Of a stretch of 64,000 nucleotides of DNA, positions 8,509-17,317 are shown in pieces. The stretch spans positions 1 to 64,000 of the forward strand of contig JAFCGA010000007.1 in assembly GCA_017608345.1 (NCBI GenBank), in the 5' to 3' direction. The stretch's first letter is position 1; each line of letters starts with the position of its first letter. Origin of the DNA: Candidatus Pacearchaeota archaeon. Its GTDB lineage: Archaea > Nanobdellota > Nanobdellia > UBA10117 > JAFCGA01. The notes below the pieces were generated by a model. The model made no database searches and had not been told where the DNA came from. It saw only the letters and a program-made list of their open reading frames with translations. A program made the translations under genes and the position numbers.

Positions 8509-9294
8509 ATGATTTTTCCAGAAGGAATAGAACGTGAACTTAAAATCATCGGAAGTTTTGCGCCGTTCGTCGATAAAGAACAAGTTAGTAAGCTTCTAAA
8601 TGTATTCAGCAAGCTAGTAGTTAATCCGCAATATGATCAGATGCATGGACTAATAAGCAGATACGCTTCAGATTTAGAAGAAACAATTGATTCAAAGGGA
8701 TTAAAGGAACTTGTATCAAAACAGAGCGCAAAGGCGCGCATTAAGCTAGCTGAGGCTAAACTACAAATAGAGCGAGGAATTGAAGGTCTTGAGGGACTGG
8801 CTAATTACACCGAGCAATTTAGTGAAATAGATTGGAATGTAATATATAGAAAACTAGGTAGAGGAGAACCAATATACAAAGACAGAATGCTATTCTTCGA
8901 TCGATTAGCAAATGATGACTTGTTTAGTAGACTAACAATTATAGATCATGAAGAATACGCAGGTCCGAAGGAATACGGTGGAATAATATATGCTTGCGCT
9001 ATGGGTAACGCAATGGACTATGCTCGAATTGGGTGTGGAGATGGACCAAAGTATATCAAACTAATCCCTGAAGGAGAGGCTATTTTTACAGCAATAGCTG
9101 ATGATCTCTTGGCCGGCATGATAAATAAAGAGAAAGCTCGATTATTTACTCGCGCAACAAGAAATTCTCTAATCCAAGGATGCAATTACCAAGACGCTGG
9201 ACATTTTGCAGGAAATCTCTTCGATCCGGCTTATACATTAAGTGATTACTCCATGCGACATGTAGCAAAAGACGCTGAGATCCCTACGTTCTGA
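8509..9294 (+). CDS. Hypothetical protein, 261 aa
   Basis: No family recognised. The N-terminal half (about residues 1-100) is helical with charged coiled-coil-like stretches; the C-terminal half is mixed, with GGIIYACAMGNAMDYARIGCGDG. TATAAATATTT stands about 35 bp before the ATG. The downstream gap holds the promoter and structured leader of archease. Confidence 0.65.
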   Translation: MIFPEGIERELKIIGSFAPFVDKEQVSKLLNVFSKLVVNPQYDQMHGLISRYASDLEETIDSKGLKELVSKQSAKARIKLAEAKLQIERGIEGLEGLANYTEQFSEIDWNVIYRKLGRGEPIYKDRMLFFDRLANDDLFSRLTIIDHEEYAGPKEYGGIIYACAMGNAMDYARIGCGDGPKYIKLIPEGEAIFTAIADDLLAGMINKEKARLFTRATRNSLIQGCNYQDAGHFAGNLFDPAYTLSDYSMRHVAKDAEIPTF

Positions 9295-9302
9295 CATTAG
9301 GC

Positions 9303-9310
9303 TTATATAC
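9303..9310 (+). promoter_or_regulatory. TATA box before the structured archease leader
   Basis: TTATATAC lies immediately after the stop of the upstream gene. About 26 bp downstream, near 9331-9333, the strongly paired region begins, so transcription probably starts there, some 130 nt before the archease ATG. That is far longer than the leaderless pattern common in this window. Confidence 0.6.
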
Positions 9311-9330
9311 TTTCTAATTCTTAATTATTA

Positions 9331-9464
9331 TTACACGTCGGAAAGCCACGATGTTGGTTATTTTCCTCGTGTGTTCACCGAAGAACGCGAAAGCGTTATT
9401 GGAATCGAGAATTAAGTAGTAATTCTTGATATTGCTCTAGACGCAATAGGAACACGCAACGAAC
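9331..9464 (+). ncRNA. Structured 5' leader or small RNA upstream of archease
   Basis: About 134 nt with dense pairing: ACACG (9333-9337) with CGTGT (9368-9372) enclosing GGAAA/TTTCC; AACGC-GAAA-GCGTT (9384-9397); an 11-bp stem ATCGAGAATTA/TAATTCTTGAT (9404-9414 with 9420-9430); and ATTGC/GCAAT (9431-9447). GTGTTC (9371-9376) can pair with GAACAC (9450-9455), closing the last three hairpins into a multibranch. That pairing shares two bases with the first stem, so the two may compete. No known RNA family was recognised. It could be an mRNA leader, a riboswitch or an independent RNA. Confidence 0.5.
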
Positions 9465-9875
9465 ATGGTTTTCAAAACATACGAGCATCAAGCAGATATT
9501 GGTCTAATCGGAGAAGGTTCAACGCTAGCTAAAGCTTTCGAGGAAGGAGCTAAGGCTATGTTTAGCGTTATGAGTGACCTCAAATCAGTAAAACCAGCTA
9601 AGAAAGTTGCTATCAACTGCGCTGCTCACGATTCTGAAGCGCTGTTCGTGGAATGGCTGAATGCTCTACTAGCTCAGAAAGATATCAAAAATATGATGTT
9701 TTCAAAGTTCGAAGTTAAAATCAAAGATGGAAAATTAACTGGAGCTGCGTACGGCGAAAAGATGGATGTTAAGAAGCACAAAATTATGGTCGAAGTCAAG
9801 GCTGCGACTTATTCTCAGCTAAAAATTTGGAAAGAAAAAGGGAAGTTCTTTGCTAGATGCGTTGTTGATGTTTAA
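9465..9875 (+). CDS. Archease
   Basis: The 136-residue product starts MVFKTYEHQADIGLIGEG, the archease signature, with the conserved acidic residue of the HxADI segment. It ends with the usual beta-strand KFFARCVVDV. Archease speeds RtcB guanylylation and ligation and lets RtcB use other nucleotides. Here it sits two genes upstream of rtcB on the same strand, so the pair is probably cotranscribed. The ATG has no close Shine-Dalgarno site and follows a structured leader. All three tRNA genes seen in this window have insertions, so this ligase system may have more substrates than usual. Confidence 0.95.
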   Translation: MVFKTYEHQADIGLIGEGSTLAKAFEEGAKAMFSVMSDLKSVKPAKKVAINCAAHDSEALFVEWLNALLAQKDIKNMMFSKFEVKIKDGKLTGAAYGEKMDVKKHKIMVEVKAATYSQLKIWKEKGKFFARCVVDV

Positions 9876-9923
9876 CATCACCCTGCAGTAGTTTTTTAAA
9901 CCTTATTACTACTAAACTATAAT

Positions 9924-10325
9924 ATGGTATTAATTGATCCAAGCTCGTTAGATCCAACATCGGTTGAATATGGCTTTTATGCTATGGGAGCTATAGTTGG
10001 CGCGGTCAGTGGTTTTCTAATCTATAGACTTTTTAAACTCACTAGCTCTGCTGAAAAAAGAGGTCTGGCGGAACTAGCAGATGTCCAAGAAACATATCAA
10101 AAAGCACCAATGGAGTCTCTCGAAAGATTAGCAGCTGTAGATTGCTTACCTTCGAGAGGATGGGATGAACTAGCAGATCTAAGGCAAAAGATATATAATG
10201 AGCTAGCTCCGCAGATAAAAGACGAAGTTCGTGATACGCTTGCACAAGGAAAAGACATATTGCCAACAACTACGCTCTCAGATCTATCTGAAACGCATGC
10301 AAAATACCTCAAGTTAAAACGTTGA
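9924..10325 (+). CDS. Single-pass membrane protein between archease and rtcB
   Basis: The 133-residue protein has one hydrophobic span near the N-terminus (YGFYAMGAIVGAVSGFLIY, about residues 16-34). A positively charged boundary and a 95-residue cytoplasmic-type helical domain follow. No family recognised. It lies 48 bp after archease and 69 bp before rtcB. Its own A/T-rich promoter-like sequence (TTTTTTAAACC) precedes it, so cotranscription with archease is possible but not certain. Confidence 0.6.
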   Translation: MVLIDPSSLDPTSVEYGFYAMGAIVGAVSGFLIYRLFKLTSSAEKRGLAELADVQETYQKAPMESLERLAAVDCLPSRGWDELADLRQKIYNELAPQIKDEVRDTLAQGKDILPTTTLSDLSETHAKYLKLKR

Positions 10326-10394
10326 TTCTTGCGAGTTTTGATAATTATTCTAACAAATCAATAGCCTTAAATATTTACGTCAGTTCTATTTATT

Positions 10395-11849
10395 ATGAAG
10401 CTAACTCTCAAAAAGAAGTCTAATTATATCTGGGAGCTGCCCAAAAACGGCGATATGCTAGTTCCGGGACTTGTTTATGGTAACAAGGCTATTGTTGATC
10501 ATCTTCTTGCTGATGTTAAGGAAGGCAAAGAATGGAATGCTCTAAGACAGATTTATAATGTAGCTTGCTTGCCGGGCTTGCAGAAAGCATCTCTGGCAAT
10601 GCCTGATGTCCATCCCGGCTATGGTTTTTGCATTGGTGGTGTTGGAGCTTTTGATACTAAAGAAGGTATAATTACTGTTGCGGGTGTTGGTTTTGATGCT
10701 GGCTGTGGCGTGCGAGATATAGCTACTCCCCTGAAAAGAAAGGATGTAGAGCCAAAGAAGAAGCAGCTAGCTGAGCGAATGTTTAAAGATATTCCTGCAG
10801 GATTAGGAATTCGCGGAAAAATAGCAATTTCTTGGGATCAGCTAGAAGAAGTACTGACTAAGGGAGCGGCATTTCCGATTTCTCTCGGCTACGGCAAGAA
10901 AGAAGATTTGAAATTCATTGAACAACAGGGCAAGATTCCCGGAGCAGACCCCGAAAATGTTTCTGAAACCGCCAAGAAACGCGAGTCAAAACAGATCGGA
11001 ACGCTAGGATCTGGAAATCACTATATGGAGATCCAATATGTTGATGAAATCTTTGATCCGGTAGCTGCTAAAGCTTATGGCTTAGAAAAAGATTCTGTTA
11101 TAATTTCGATGCACTGCGGCTCTAGAGCGCTAGGACATCAGATTGGAACCGATTACTTAAAGGTCTTGGACGCTGCTAGCAAAAAATACAAGATCCCAAT
11201 CCGTGAGAGAGAGCTAGTTTGCGCTCCGTTCCAATCAGAAGAAGGGCAGCAGTATTTCTCGGCTGTTAATTGTGCTCTAAACTACGGACATGCTAATCGG
11301 CAGGTTCTGGCTCACTTGATTCGAGGAGTTTTTACAAAAGTCTTTGGAATTGATTATGATTCAATGAAAATGATCTATGAGATTAGCCACAACTCAGCTA
11401 AATTAGAAAAACACAAAGTTGATGGCAAGACAAAGGAATTAATAGTTCATCGCAAGGGCGCTACTCGCGCGTTTGGTCCCGGACATCCGGAGTTGCCTGC
11501 TCCGATTAAAAAAGTTGGTCAGCCGGTTTTGGTTGGTGGGACAATGGGAACTTGCTCCTATATTTTAGCTGGAACTGAAATTGCAATGCGAGATACCTTT
11601 GGCTCAGCTTGCCACGGAGCTGGAAGAAGGATGAGTCGCCATCAAGCTAAAAGGGAGTTCCGAGCTCAGGAATTGGTTAGGAAACTCGAGAAAGAAGGAA
11701 TAATCGTCAAAGGACATGGCTGGGGCGGAATAGCTGAAGAAGCGCCAGGAGCTTACAAAGACGTTGAGAATACTATCAAAGTAATGCACGAGACAGGAAT
11801 AGCCACGAAGGTTGCTCGAATGAAGCCGATGGTTTGCATTAAAGGATGA
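10395..11849 (+). CDS. rtcB: tRNA-splicing ligase RtcB
   Basis: The 484-residue product has the usual length of RtcB, the GTP- and Mn-dependent ligase that joins 2',3'-cyclic phosphate ends to 5'-OH ends after tRNA intron removal. Family motifs are present: MPDVHPGYGFCIGG, GVGFDAGCG, GSGNHYME, MHCGSRALGHQ and the guanylylated His region SACHGAGRRMSR. No intein is visible. The downstream 52-residue membrane peptide overlaps its stop as ATGA, so those two are cotranscribed; archease lies upstream. Confidence 0.98.
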   Translation: MKLTLKKKSNYIWELPKNGDMLVPGLVYGNKAIVDHLLADVKEGKEWNALRQIYNVACLPGLQKASLAMPDVHPGYGFCIGGVGAFDTKEGIITVAGVGFDAGCGVRDIATPLKRKDVEPKKKQLAERMFKDIPAGLGIRGKIAISWDQLEEVLTKGAAFPISLGYGKKEDLKFIEQQGKIPGADPENVSETAKKRESKQIGTLGSGNHYMEIQYVDEIFDPVAAKAYGLEKDSVIISMHCGSRALGHQIGTDYLKVLDAASKKYKIPIRERELVCAPFQSEEGQQYFSAVNCALNYGHANRQVLAHLIRGVFTKVFGIDYDSMKMIYEISHNSAKLEKHKVDGKTKELIVHRKGATRAFGPGHPELPAPIKKVGQPVLVGGTMGTCSYILAGTEIAMRDTFGSACHGAGRRMSRHQAKREFRAQELVRKLEKEGIIVKGHGWGGIAEEAPGAYKDVENTIKVMHETGIATKVARMKPMVCIKG

Positions 11850-12004
11850 GCGGGTACAATATTGTCAAGTGGTTGAAGCGAGCGTTCTTAATTTTTGCAA
11901 TAATAATTACTGTTCCAGTTATAGTCAAACGCCCGCCAGGTTGGTACATGTATTTGATAATCGCTTGGCTATTTATTTACGTTAAGATTATTAGGAATAA
12001 ATAA
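11846..12004 (+). CDS. Small membrane protein, 52 aa, overlapping rtcB
   Basis: The gene starts in the ATGA overlap with the rtcB stop. The product has two hydrophobic segments (about residues 13-27 and 36-48) separated by a short VKRPPGW turn, with basic residues at both ends: a small hairpin membrane protein with both ends probably inside. No family recognised. Tight coupling to rtcB supports a real gene. Confidence 0.55.
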   Translation: MSGYNIVKWLKRAFLIFAIIITVPVIVKRPPGWYMYLIIAWLFIYVKIIRNK

Positions 12005-12058
12005 TCCTAAGTTAAATTTGTAACAGGGCCAGCTGTAAGGTGAATTATTCTGAGAAAA

Positions 12059-12066
12059 TTTATATA
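12059..12066 (+). promoter_or_regulatory. TATA box and leader of the surface protein gene
   Basis: TTTATATA lies about 80 bp before the ATG at 12140. The predicted leader contains a CTCGC-ATAA-GCGAG hairpin (12102-12115) and a CGGAG site 7-11 nt before the ATG, so this mRNA, unlike most here, has a real 5' leader. A second A/T-rich stretch (AATATATTG, about 12091) is an alternative. Confidence 0.55.
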
Positions 12067-12139
12067 CTATAAAGAATATAAGACTAGTAAAATATATTGA
12101 TCTCGCATAAGCGAGATTAATGTTATTCCGGAGTAGAAT

Positions 12140-14971
12140 ATGGTAAAAAGGAAAATAACCAAAACGCAAACACACTTTATAATCGCTATTAGTATTGCAA
12201 TCGCAGTAATCATTAGCGGAATTGTAGGGATCGCGCCAGCGATAACTGGCTCGAGTGTAGAGATTACAGATTCAGTGAACTTTGGATCTTCTGACCTAAA
12301 AATAACAGAAATTAGACCAAACCCAGTCGGATCAGACACGAGCGGGTCTGAACAGGAGTGGATTGAAGTGCAGAATACTGGAACTAGCGCAGTAACACTG
12401 TATGGAAATAAACTATATTCTGGAATTGATACAGACGTTTGGTCTTATACTGAAGAAACAGGCTATAGAAATTCTGGCGGAGCTTATACTAGCAGTTACT
12501 GGAAAACATTAGCTAATGTTCCTGCTGCGGAAGACCCAGTACCAATAACCTTAGAACCTGGAGAAGTTGTAATTTTTGCAAGAAACGAACAAAAATTCAG
12601 AAATACCTACCCTGGAACAGAATGTAGTATATTTGATTGGACAAACAAATATGCATTAAATAACAATAAAGATACTTTCTTTATTCGAGATGGAAGCAGC
12701 GGTGCTTCAAGCATCGTAGTACACCAAGGATATGATCTAGGACACTATGTTTCAGATCAAGATTCACTTCATTTTGATCTAGAAGGAGGATTAGTTGAAG
12801 CAGCTCCGACACCTTGCGTAGGACTTGATCTCGTTCAAGACGAAGATGGTGATGGTGTAGTAGATGACGAAGATTTATGTTTCGGGAGTGAATTAGATAA
12901 TATTAATCTAAATCCAAATCATTATGCTCAAAACGAAGAAGCACTTACGGATGAATTAATCATCTTATATGAAGAGGATTTCGAAGAATACAAGAAAGGA
13001 GAAATTCCTGAAGATTGGGATATAGAATATACTGAAGATTGTAATCCTGCTCCCGGAGTAAATAAAATAAAGAGTAACGCTGCACTCGGACTTAGTGGCT
13101 GTGAAGTTGTAGAAGGCGAGACAATAATCAATGAAGATCCACTTGTGAAAAAAATAACTGTGGAATATGATGTTTATTTTCCAAGTAATAATTATGAGGG
13201 ACACAATGGATTATTCTTCCAAGGCGATGCTGCAACTCGACCATCCACTCCAATGGGTGCGAATATCGGAACAGTAAGATATTCTCAAGGAACTTGGGAA
13301 TGGGGTCAATGGACGCCATGGGGTGGAGGAAATATAAACAACGGAAGAAGCTACCGAGTAGAACTAAATGGAGATTTAAAAACTAATGATTGGAATCACA
13401 TAAAAGCAACCATCGATATGAATTCATTACAGGTCGAGGCTGAGATAAATGGTGAGTTGAATATTTTTAACAGAGCTGAGGAATTCTCTCAGTACTTGGA
13501 ACGAATCGGCATAGGAACTGAAGAATCTTGGGGATTTGGTAGCATATATTTTGACAACATTAAAATAACAACTTACGGCGAGGATGGAGTCAGATCATAT
13601 GGGCTATTCGAAGAAGGTCCTAATAGCAAAAGTGAATACACACAAGCGATGACAAAGGGCTGTACGTGTAAGCAAATACTCAATACCAAGCCCGGGAGCG
13701 ATAAGGGAGAATTAGAAACTGGATGTACTGCTGGAACAATGGATAACTGGATACAGGGAAGAGGTTGGGCAAAAGATCTTGGAGATGCATCAATAATTAT
13801 TTCAGATGATTTCAGCGATGGAATCTTAGCTGAGAATTATGACTTCAGTCTAGGTGAGTATGCAACTCTTTCAGAAGTTAAGGGAAAATTGTTATTAAAC
13901 TATTACCAATCTAATCCAGGCGAATGGATTGAAGAAGAACCAATGTTCATTATAACTGAAGAATTAGACGGGAATTTCGAAGTTTCTATTGACTACAACA
14001 TACCTAGTAAAGAATATATGGACAATGTGGAAATTGCAATTTTAACAATTCCTTTCCAAAATGGAGCAAGAGTATTCTATGTTGGATTTAGTCCAGATGG
14101 AACAGTATCTTTCCGTGAAAGGGATGGAGGGGGAGATAATATAATCGGTGAAGCAGTTGCATATCCTAAAACTGGAACAGTTAAAATTGTAAGACAAGAT
14201 GGAGATGTATCGGGTTATTTAATAACTGGAAACAAAGAGATTTTGTTAGGAACAAGTTCAGGAAGTACTAATCCGGCCGCAACAGAAACAGTTTATTTCC
14301 AACCAAGTATTTTAGTATTAGGAAATGATCTTGTAACTTTTGATATCTATTTTGATAACTTAGTTATAAAAAAACTTGCTCCAACTGAAGAGTCAGATAT
14401 TATCGATGACTTCGAAGACAATGAGTATACTGACTCATGGGATGTAATTGAACATGGTACACTAACTCAGCAAAACGGCGTTCTCAAAAGCGAGCTCGAT
14501 GGAGTCACGCAAGTAGGTGCTTGTGCAAGTAATAGACTAGTTTCAAAAGTAGCTTTAGTTGATGGTGATTTTGATATAAGCGTTGATTTTGCTGTTAATC
14601 CTGAGTTTCACGATGCTGGCCAAACAAATGGTGGCATTAAAGTGACTAATCTACCCGGTTCAGAAATATTCTCAGCAATAATACGAAATTATGCATATAC
14701 TTGCCACAAAGTTTCTAATGGAGTTGGAACACAAATAGGAATACATCATGAGGATAGCACCTTATCTGGAAAGTTAAGGATAAGCAGAACAGGTACTATA
14801 TTAAAAGCATATTACTATGAAAACGGTGCATATCATGAGTATGCTTCAGTAGACTATCCTAAGCTCAAAGATAACTTAAAGATAATACTGCACTCTTGGA
14901 CTTGTGATACAAATGGAGATGGTTCATCTCCAAGTTTATGGTATACGTGGGACAACCTCGTATTCCTATAA
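12140..14971 (+). CDS. Large secreted or anchored surface protein with lamin-tail and LamG-like domains
   Basis: The 943-residue protein starts with a basic N-terminus and one hydrophobic span (about residues 13-36), a signal peptide or anchor. A lamin-tail-like domain follows (LKITEIRPNPVG ... EWIEVQNTG, about 50-180), as in many secreted proteins. Next is an Asp-rich DEDGDGVVDDEDLC segment like a thrombospondin type 3 calcium repeat (about 233-247). Three beta-sandwich repeats with concanavalin-like starts come last: DFEEYKKGEIPEDW (~270), DDFSDGILAENYDF (~555) and DDFEDNEYTDSWDV (~755). There are cysteines but no C-terminal anchor. It probably sits on or leaves the cell surface and may bind polysaccharide or host material; ligand unknown. 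Confidence 0.8.
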   Translation: MVKRKITKTQTHFIIAISIAIAVIISGIVGIAPAITGSSVEITDSVNFGSSDLKITEIRPNPVGSDTSGSEQEWIEVQNTGTSAVTLYGNKLYSGIDTDVWSYTEETGYRNSGGAYTSSYWKTLANVPAAEDPVPITLEPGEVVIFARNEQKFRNTYPGTECSIFDWTNKYALNNNKDTFFIRDGSSGASSIVVHQGYDLGHYVSDQDSLHFDLEGGLVEAAPTPCVGLDLVQDEDGDGVVDDEDLCFGSELDNINLNPNHYAQNEEALTDELIILYEEDFEEYKKGEIPEDWDIEYTEDCNPAPGVNKIKSNAALGLSGCEVVEGETIINEDPLVKKITVEYDVYFPSNNYEGHNGLFFQGDAATRPSTPMGANIGTVRYSQGTWEWGQWTPWGGGNINNGRSYRVELNGDLKTNDWNHIKATIDMNSLQVEAEINGELNIFNRAEEFSQYLERIGIGTEESWGFGSIYFDNIKITTYGEDGVRSYGLFEEGPNSKSEYTQAMTKGCTCKQILNTKPGSDKGELETGCTAGTMDNWIQGRGWAKDLGDASIIISDDFSDGILAENYDFSLGEYATLSEVKGKLLLNYYQSNPGEWIEEEPMFIITEELDGNFEVSIDYNIPSKEYMDNVEIAILTIPFQNGARVFYVGFSPDGTVSFRERDGGGDNIIGEAVAYPKTGTVKIVRQDGDVSGYLITGNKEILLGTSSGSTNPAATETVYFQPSILVLGNDLVTFDIYFDNLVIKKLAPTEESDIIDDFEDNEYTDSWDVIEHGTLTQQNGVLKSELDGVTQVGACASNRLVSKVALVDGDFDISVDFAVNPEFHDAGQTNGGIKVTNLPGSEIFSAIIRNYAYTCHKVSNGVGTQIGIHHEDSTLSGKLRISRTGTILKAYYYENGAYHEYASVDYPKLKDNLKIILHSWTCDTNGDGSSPSLWYTWDNLVFL

Positions 14972-15015
14972 TTTTCTTTTTTTATTAATTATTTTTAGAA
15001 TTAGAAATACTTTAT

Positions 15016-15414
15016 CTATTTTCTTCCAGATATTAGTTTTTCTAATTCTAGAGCATCTTCGGGACTTAGCTCTTCTTCAGGAAGAGGAATTCCTAGCTCT
15101 TCTGCGATGCTATCTGCTACGCCGTAGGTTCTGCGTCTCAAATGATTATATATAAATCCATTAAGAGTCATCCAATATGTCTTTCTCCTCGGCAGAATAT
15201 TCTTATCATTTGTAATCGGAATGATACTTAGATCTTTAGGCAAATCTCCAGAAATATATATTTCCTCCACGATGATTTTTAGTCCATTATTTTTCTCTAG
15301 AGCATACAACTTATGAGGGTGACCAATAAGAGTGTAATAAAACAATTCGGATTCCCCTTCTTCTAGCTCGGCTCCGAGCTCTTCTAATTTGCTCTTGATT
15401 TCTTGCAGAACCAT
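15016..15414 (-). CDS. Hypothetical protein, 132 aa
   Basis: No family recognised. It has an N-terminal charged helix (MVLQEIKSKLEELGAELEE), a central beta region and a Glu-rich C-terminal tail. I chose ATG 15412-15414; a TTG six codons upstream is possible. It is convergent with the surface protein gene. Confidence 0.6.
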   Translation of the reverse strand: MVLQEIKSKLEELGAELEEGESELFYYTLIGHPHKLYALEKNNGLKIIVEEIYISGDLPKDLSIIPITNDKNILPRRKTYWMTLNGFIYNHLRRRTYGVADSIAEELGIPLPEEELSPEDALELEKLISGRK

Positions 15415-15501
15415 CTCGATGTAGTGGAGCAAGAGATTATTAATATTCCTTCAATGGAGTAAATAATAAGCTTTTTAAAGTAATTATTACTTTTTAGTGA
15501 T

Positions 15502-15813
15502 ATGATAATCCCCGAACACGAAGATGCTAAATATAGTGACCCAGACGATCCCGAAGATACTTGGAAGCAAGTATATAGATCCTATGGTGTTAATCCCAAT
15601 CAGCTTACTGGCTCAGATCTAGAATCATCTATAGAAGAACATCAATCTATATGCGAAGAGTCTATAGAGATTATAGTTAAAAAATCTACTCAGACAGTAT
15701 TTGATGTAAAGTGGGAGAAAAAGTTTGCGAAAAAAGATACTTCTACCGAATGGGCGGATAAATACAAGCCAGATAGAAAACAAAATTCAGGGAAGGATGC
15801 ATCATGGAGTTAA
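15502..15813 (+). CDS. Hypothetical protein, 103 aa
   Basis: No family recognised. It is hydrophilic with an acidic N-terminal half and a basic C-terminus (KPDRKQNSGKDASWS). TTTTTAAAG lies about 30 bp before the ATG. It lies 30 bp upstream of the tRNA thiolase gene. Confidence 0.5.
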   Translation: MIIPEHEDAKYSDPDDPEDTWKQVYRSYGVNPNQLTGSDLESSIEEHQSICEESIEIIVKKSTQTVFDVKWEKKFAKKDTSTEWADKYKPDRKQNSGKDASWS

Positions 15814-15843
15814 GTTCTTAAGGCTGTTTCTTTTGAGTTTATT

Positions 15844-16746
15844 ATGGACTGCGGACTATGCAACAAAAAGCCAGCTAAAGTCGAACTTAAATACTTGGGC
15901 AAGACTATCTGCAATTCTTGTTTTATTAGAATAACTAAGCGGAGAATCAGCAAGAACATTCGAGTTAACAAGCTAGTTGAGAAAGGCGATAAGATCGCAG
16001 TGGCTGTTTCTGGCGGCAAGGATTCTGTGCTGACTTTGCGAGTTTTAGCTGAGCGTTGTAAGAAACTTGAAGTTCCGTTAGTTGCTCTTTATGTAGATCG
16101 CGGGGATGAATTTGCTAAAAAATGTGGAAATATAGCTGAGAAAGTTGCTAAGGCGCTTGGTGTTAAATTCTATAACTTGAGTTTCAAGAAGGAATTAGGT
16201 GTCAGCATGGCTGACATAATTAAGATTACTGGAAAGATTGGTGCTAATCGCTGCTCGGTGTGCGGTGTTTTTAGAAGGAGAGTTCTTGATCGGAAAGCTC
16301 GGGAATTGGGCTGCAATAAACTAGCTACAGGTCATAATCTAACTGACGAGGCGCAATCGGCGCTGATGAACTTTGTTAAAGGGGAGTTGAAGAACTTCTC
16401 GCACTTCGGCGCGATATCGCCTAAGAGCGGCTTTGTCCGAAGGATCAAACCTCTACGCGAGGTGCCAGAAGAAGAAGCTCGGAAATATGTTGAATTGAAA
16501 AAGTGGGATCATATTCCCCTGCCTTGCCCATGCCGAATTGGTTCTTTACGGTTTAACTTTATGAGCTATCTAGAGGATATTAAGCAAGTCCGCCCAGGAG
16601 CAGAGTTTGCTATTTGTAAGATTGGGGATGAATTGGCTAAGGTTTCTGAGAAAAAGCTTAATGGGGCTGCTAAAAAGTGTACTAAGTGTGGAGAGCTGAC
16701 TTCTCGGGAAGTTTGCAGGGTTTGTGAATATCTTACTTTTAAGTAA
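15844..16746 (+). CDS. tRNA 2-thiolation protein, Ncs6/TtuA family
   Basis: The 300-residue protein has an N-terminal zinc ribbon (CGLC near residue 3, CNSC near residue 28), the PP-loop SGGKDS (about residues 56-61), the inner cysteine CSVC (about 139-142) and a C-terminal zinc ribbon (CTKCGEL ... CRVCEY). This is the TtuA/Ncs6/Ctu1 layout. These enzymes adenylate and thiolate U34 (Ncs6) or U54 (TtuA) of tRNA with sulfur from a ubiquitin-like carrier or other donor, often with an Fe-S cluster. IscS and IscU are encoded 1.2 kb away. U34 versus U54 cannot be decided from sequence alone. Confidence 0.9.
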   Translation: MDCGLCNKKPAKVELKYLGKTICNSCFIRITKRRISKNIRVNKLVEKGDKIAVAVSGGKDSVLTLRVLAERCKKLEVPLVALYVDRGDEFAKKCGNIAEKVAKALGVKFYNLSFKKELGVSMADIIKITGKIGANRCSVCGVFRRRVLDRKARELGCNKLATGHNLTDEAQSALMNFVKGELKNFSHFGAISPKSGFVRRIKPLREVPEEEARKYVELKKWDHIPLPCPCRIGSLRFNFMSYLEDIKQVRPGAEFAICKIGDELAKVSEKKLNGAAKKCTKCGELTSREVCRVCEYLTFK

Positions 16747-16747
16747 T

Positions 16748-17074
16748 TTACTCTTTAAGCAAATATTCTCCACGGTCGCTTAGAATTTCGTGAGCTTCAT
16801 GTGCTCGCTCCGCGAACTCACCATCACAAACAAGATTGCCAGCGTTTTTTACTTCCCAAATTAATTCATTTAGGGTAGCTCTCTTTCCGTGTTGGCTTGC
16901 CCAAGGCATTTGCACACCAATTTCACAATCTATTCCACCACAAGTATTTTTAGTATGCTTATTTACCGCACGCGCCATCTTTGCTAACTCGTTTCGTGTG
17001 AAGTTAGTATATGGTTCTTCTATTCGTGCTACTCGACTGTTTATTGCTCGTCGTAGATAGTTTGGAATTGCCAT
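16748..17074 (-). CDS. Hypothetical protein, 108 aa
   Basis: No family recognised. It is a small basic helical protein with two close cysteines (NTCGGIDCEIG) and MPWASQHGKRATLNELIWEV; an RNA- or DNA-binding role cannot be shown. It ends right behind the thiolase gene in convergent orientation. Confidence 0.55.
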   Translation of the reverse strand: MAIPNYLRRAINSRVARIEEPYTNFTRNELAKMARAVNKHTKNTCGGIDCEIGVQMPWASQHGKRATLNELIWEVKNAGNLVCDGEFAERAHEAHEILSDRGEYLLKE

Positions 17075-17140
17075 TTTAATCTGAATTACTACTTTTAAGT
17101 AACCTTATAACTCTTTCCATTTCACTTCCACAATCTTTAT

Positions 17141-17251
17141 AACCAGAAATCCTCCGGACCAGAGAAAAACGCTGTGTCGTTTTTCTTGGCCAAGAAAAAT
17201 CCCTCGGATTTTTCTCTGGTTTCCGGAATTGCAAATCTTATGATTTGCAAT
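17141..17251. repeat. Cluster of nested perfect inverted repeats
   Basis: Three hairpins in series: AGAAAAACG/CGTTTTTCT (17163-17171 with 17178-17186), AGAAAAATCC-CTC-GGATTTTTCT (17193-17215) and ATTGCAAATC-TTAT-GATTTGCAAT (17228-17251). The first two are joined by TTGGCCAA, which makes 17180-17199 itself a perfect 20-bp palindrome. AACCAGA (17141-17147) pairs with TCTGGTT (17215-17221) around the block. It could form one long structure or several small ones. It separates two convergent/divergent units and may be a terminator or a small mobile repeat. Confidence 0.75.
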
Positions 17252-17275
17252 AAATATAAACTCTATTCCGTAATA

Positions 17276-17305
17276 TTTATAAATGAAAGCGTATTCATAT
17301 GAATA
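17276..17305 (+). promoter_or_regulatory. Promoter and palindromic operator of the isc operon
   Basis: TTTATAAA (17276-17283) is a TATA box, and TATTCATATGAATA (17292-17305) is a perfect 14-bp palindrome around the expected transcription start, 12 bp before the arsR ATG. Its place between TATA box and start codon is where an archaeal repressor would block initiation. The ArsR-type protein encoded next is the obvious candidate ligand (inference). Confidence 0.65.
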
Positions 17306-17317
17306 GCTATTAATACG

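Noticed and set aside
9331-9464. tRNA or RNase P RNA upstream of archease
   Set aside because: The fold has several hairpins but no acceptor with T-loop consensus, and the RNase P conserved regions are not recognisable.
17100-17317. 79-aa frame (17105-17344 minus) over the isc promoter
   Set aside because: It would cover the TATA box, operator and nested palindromes; the product is low-complexity.
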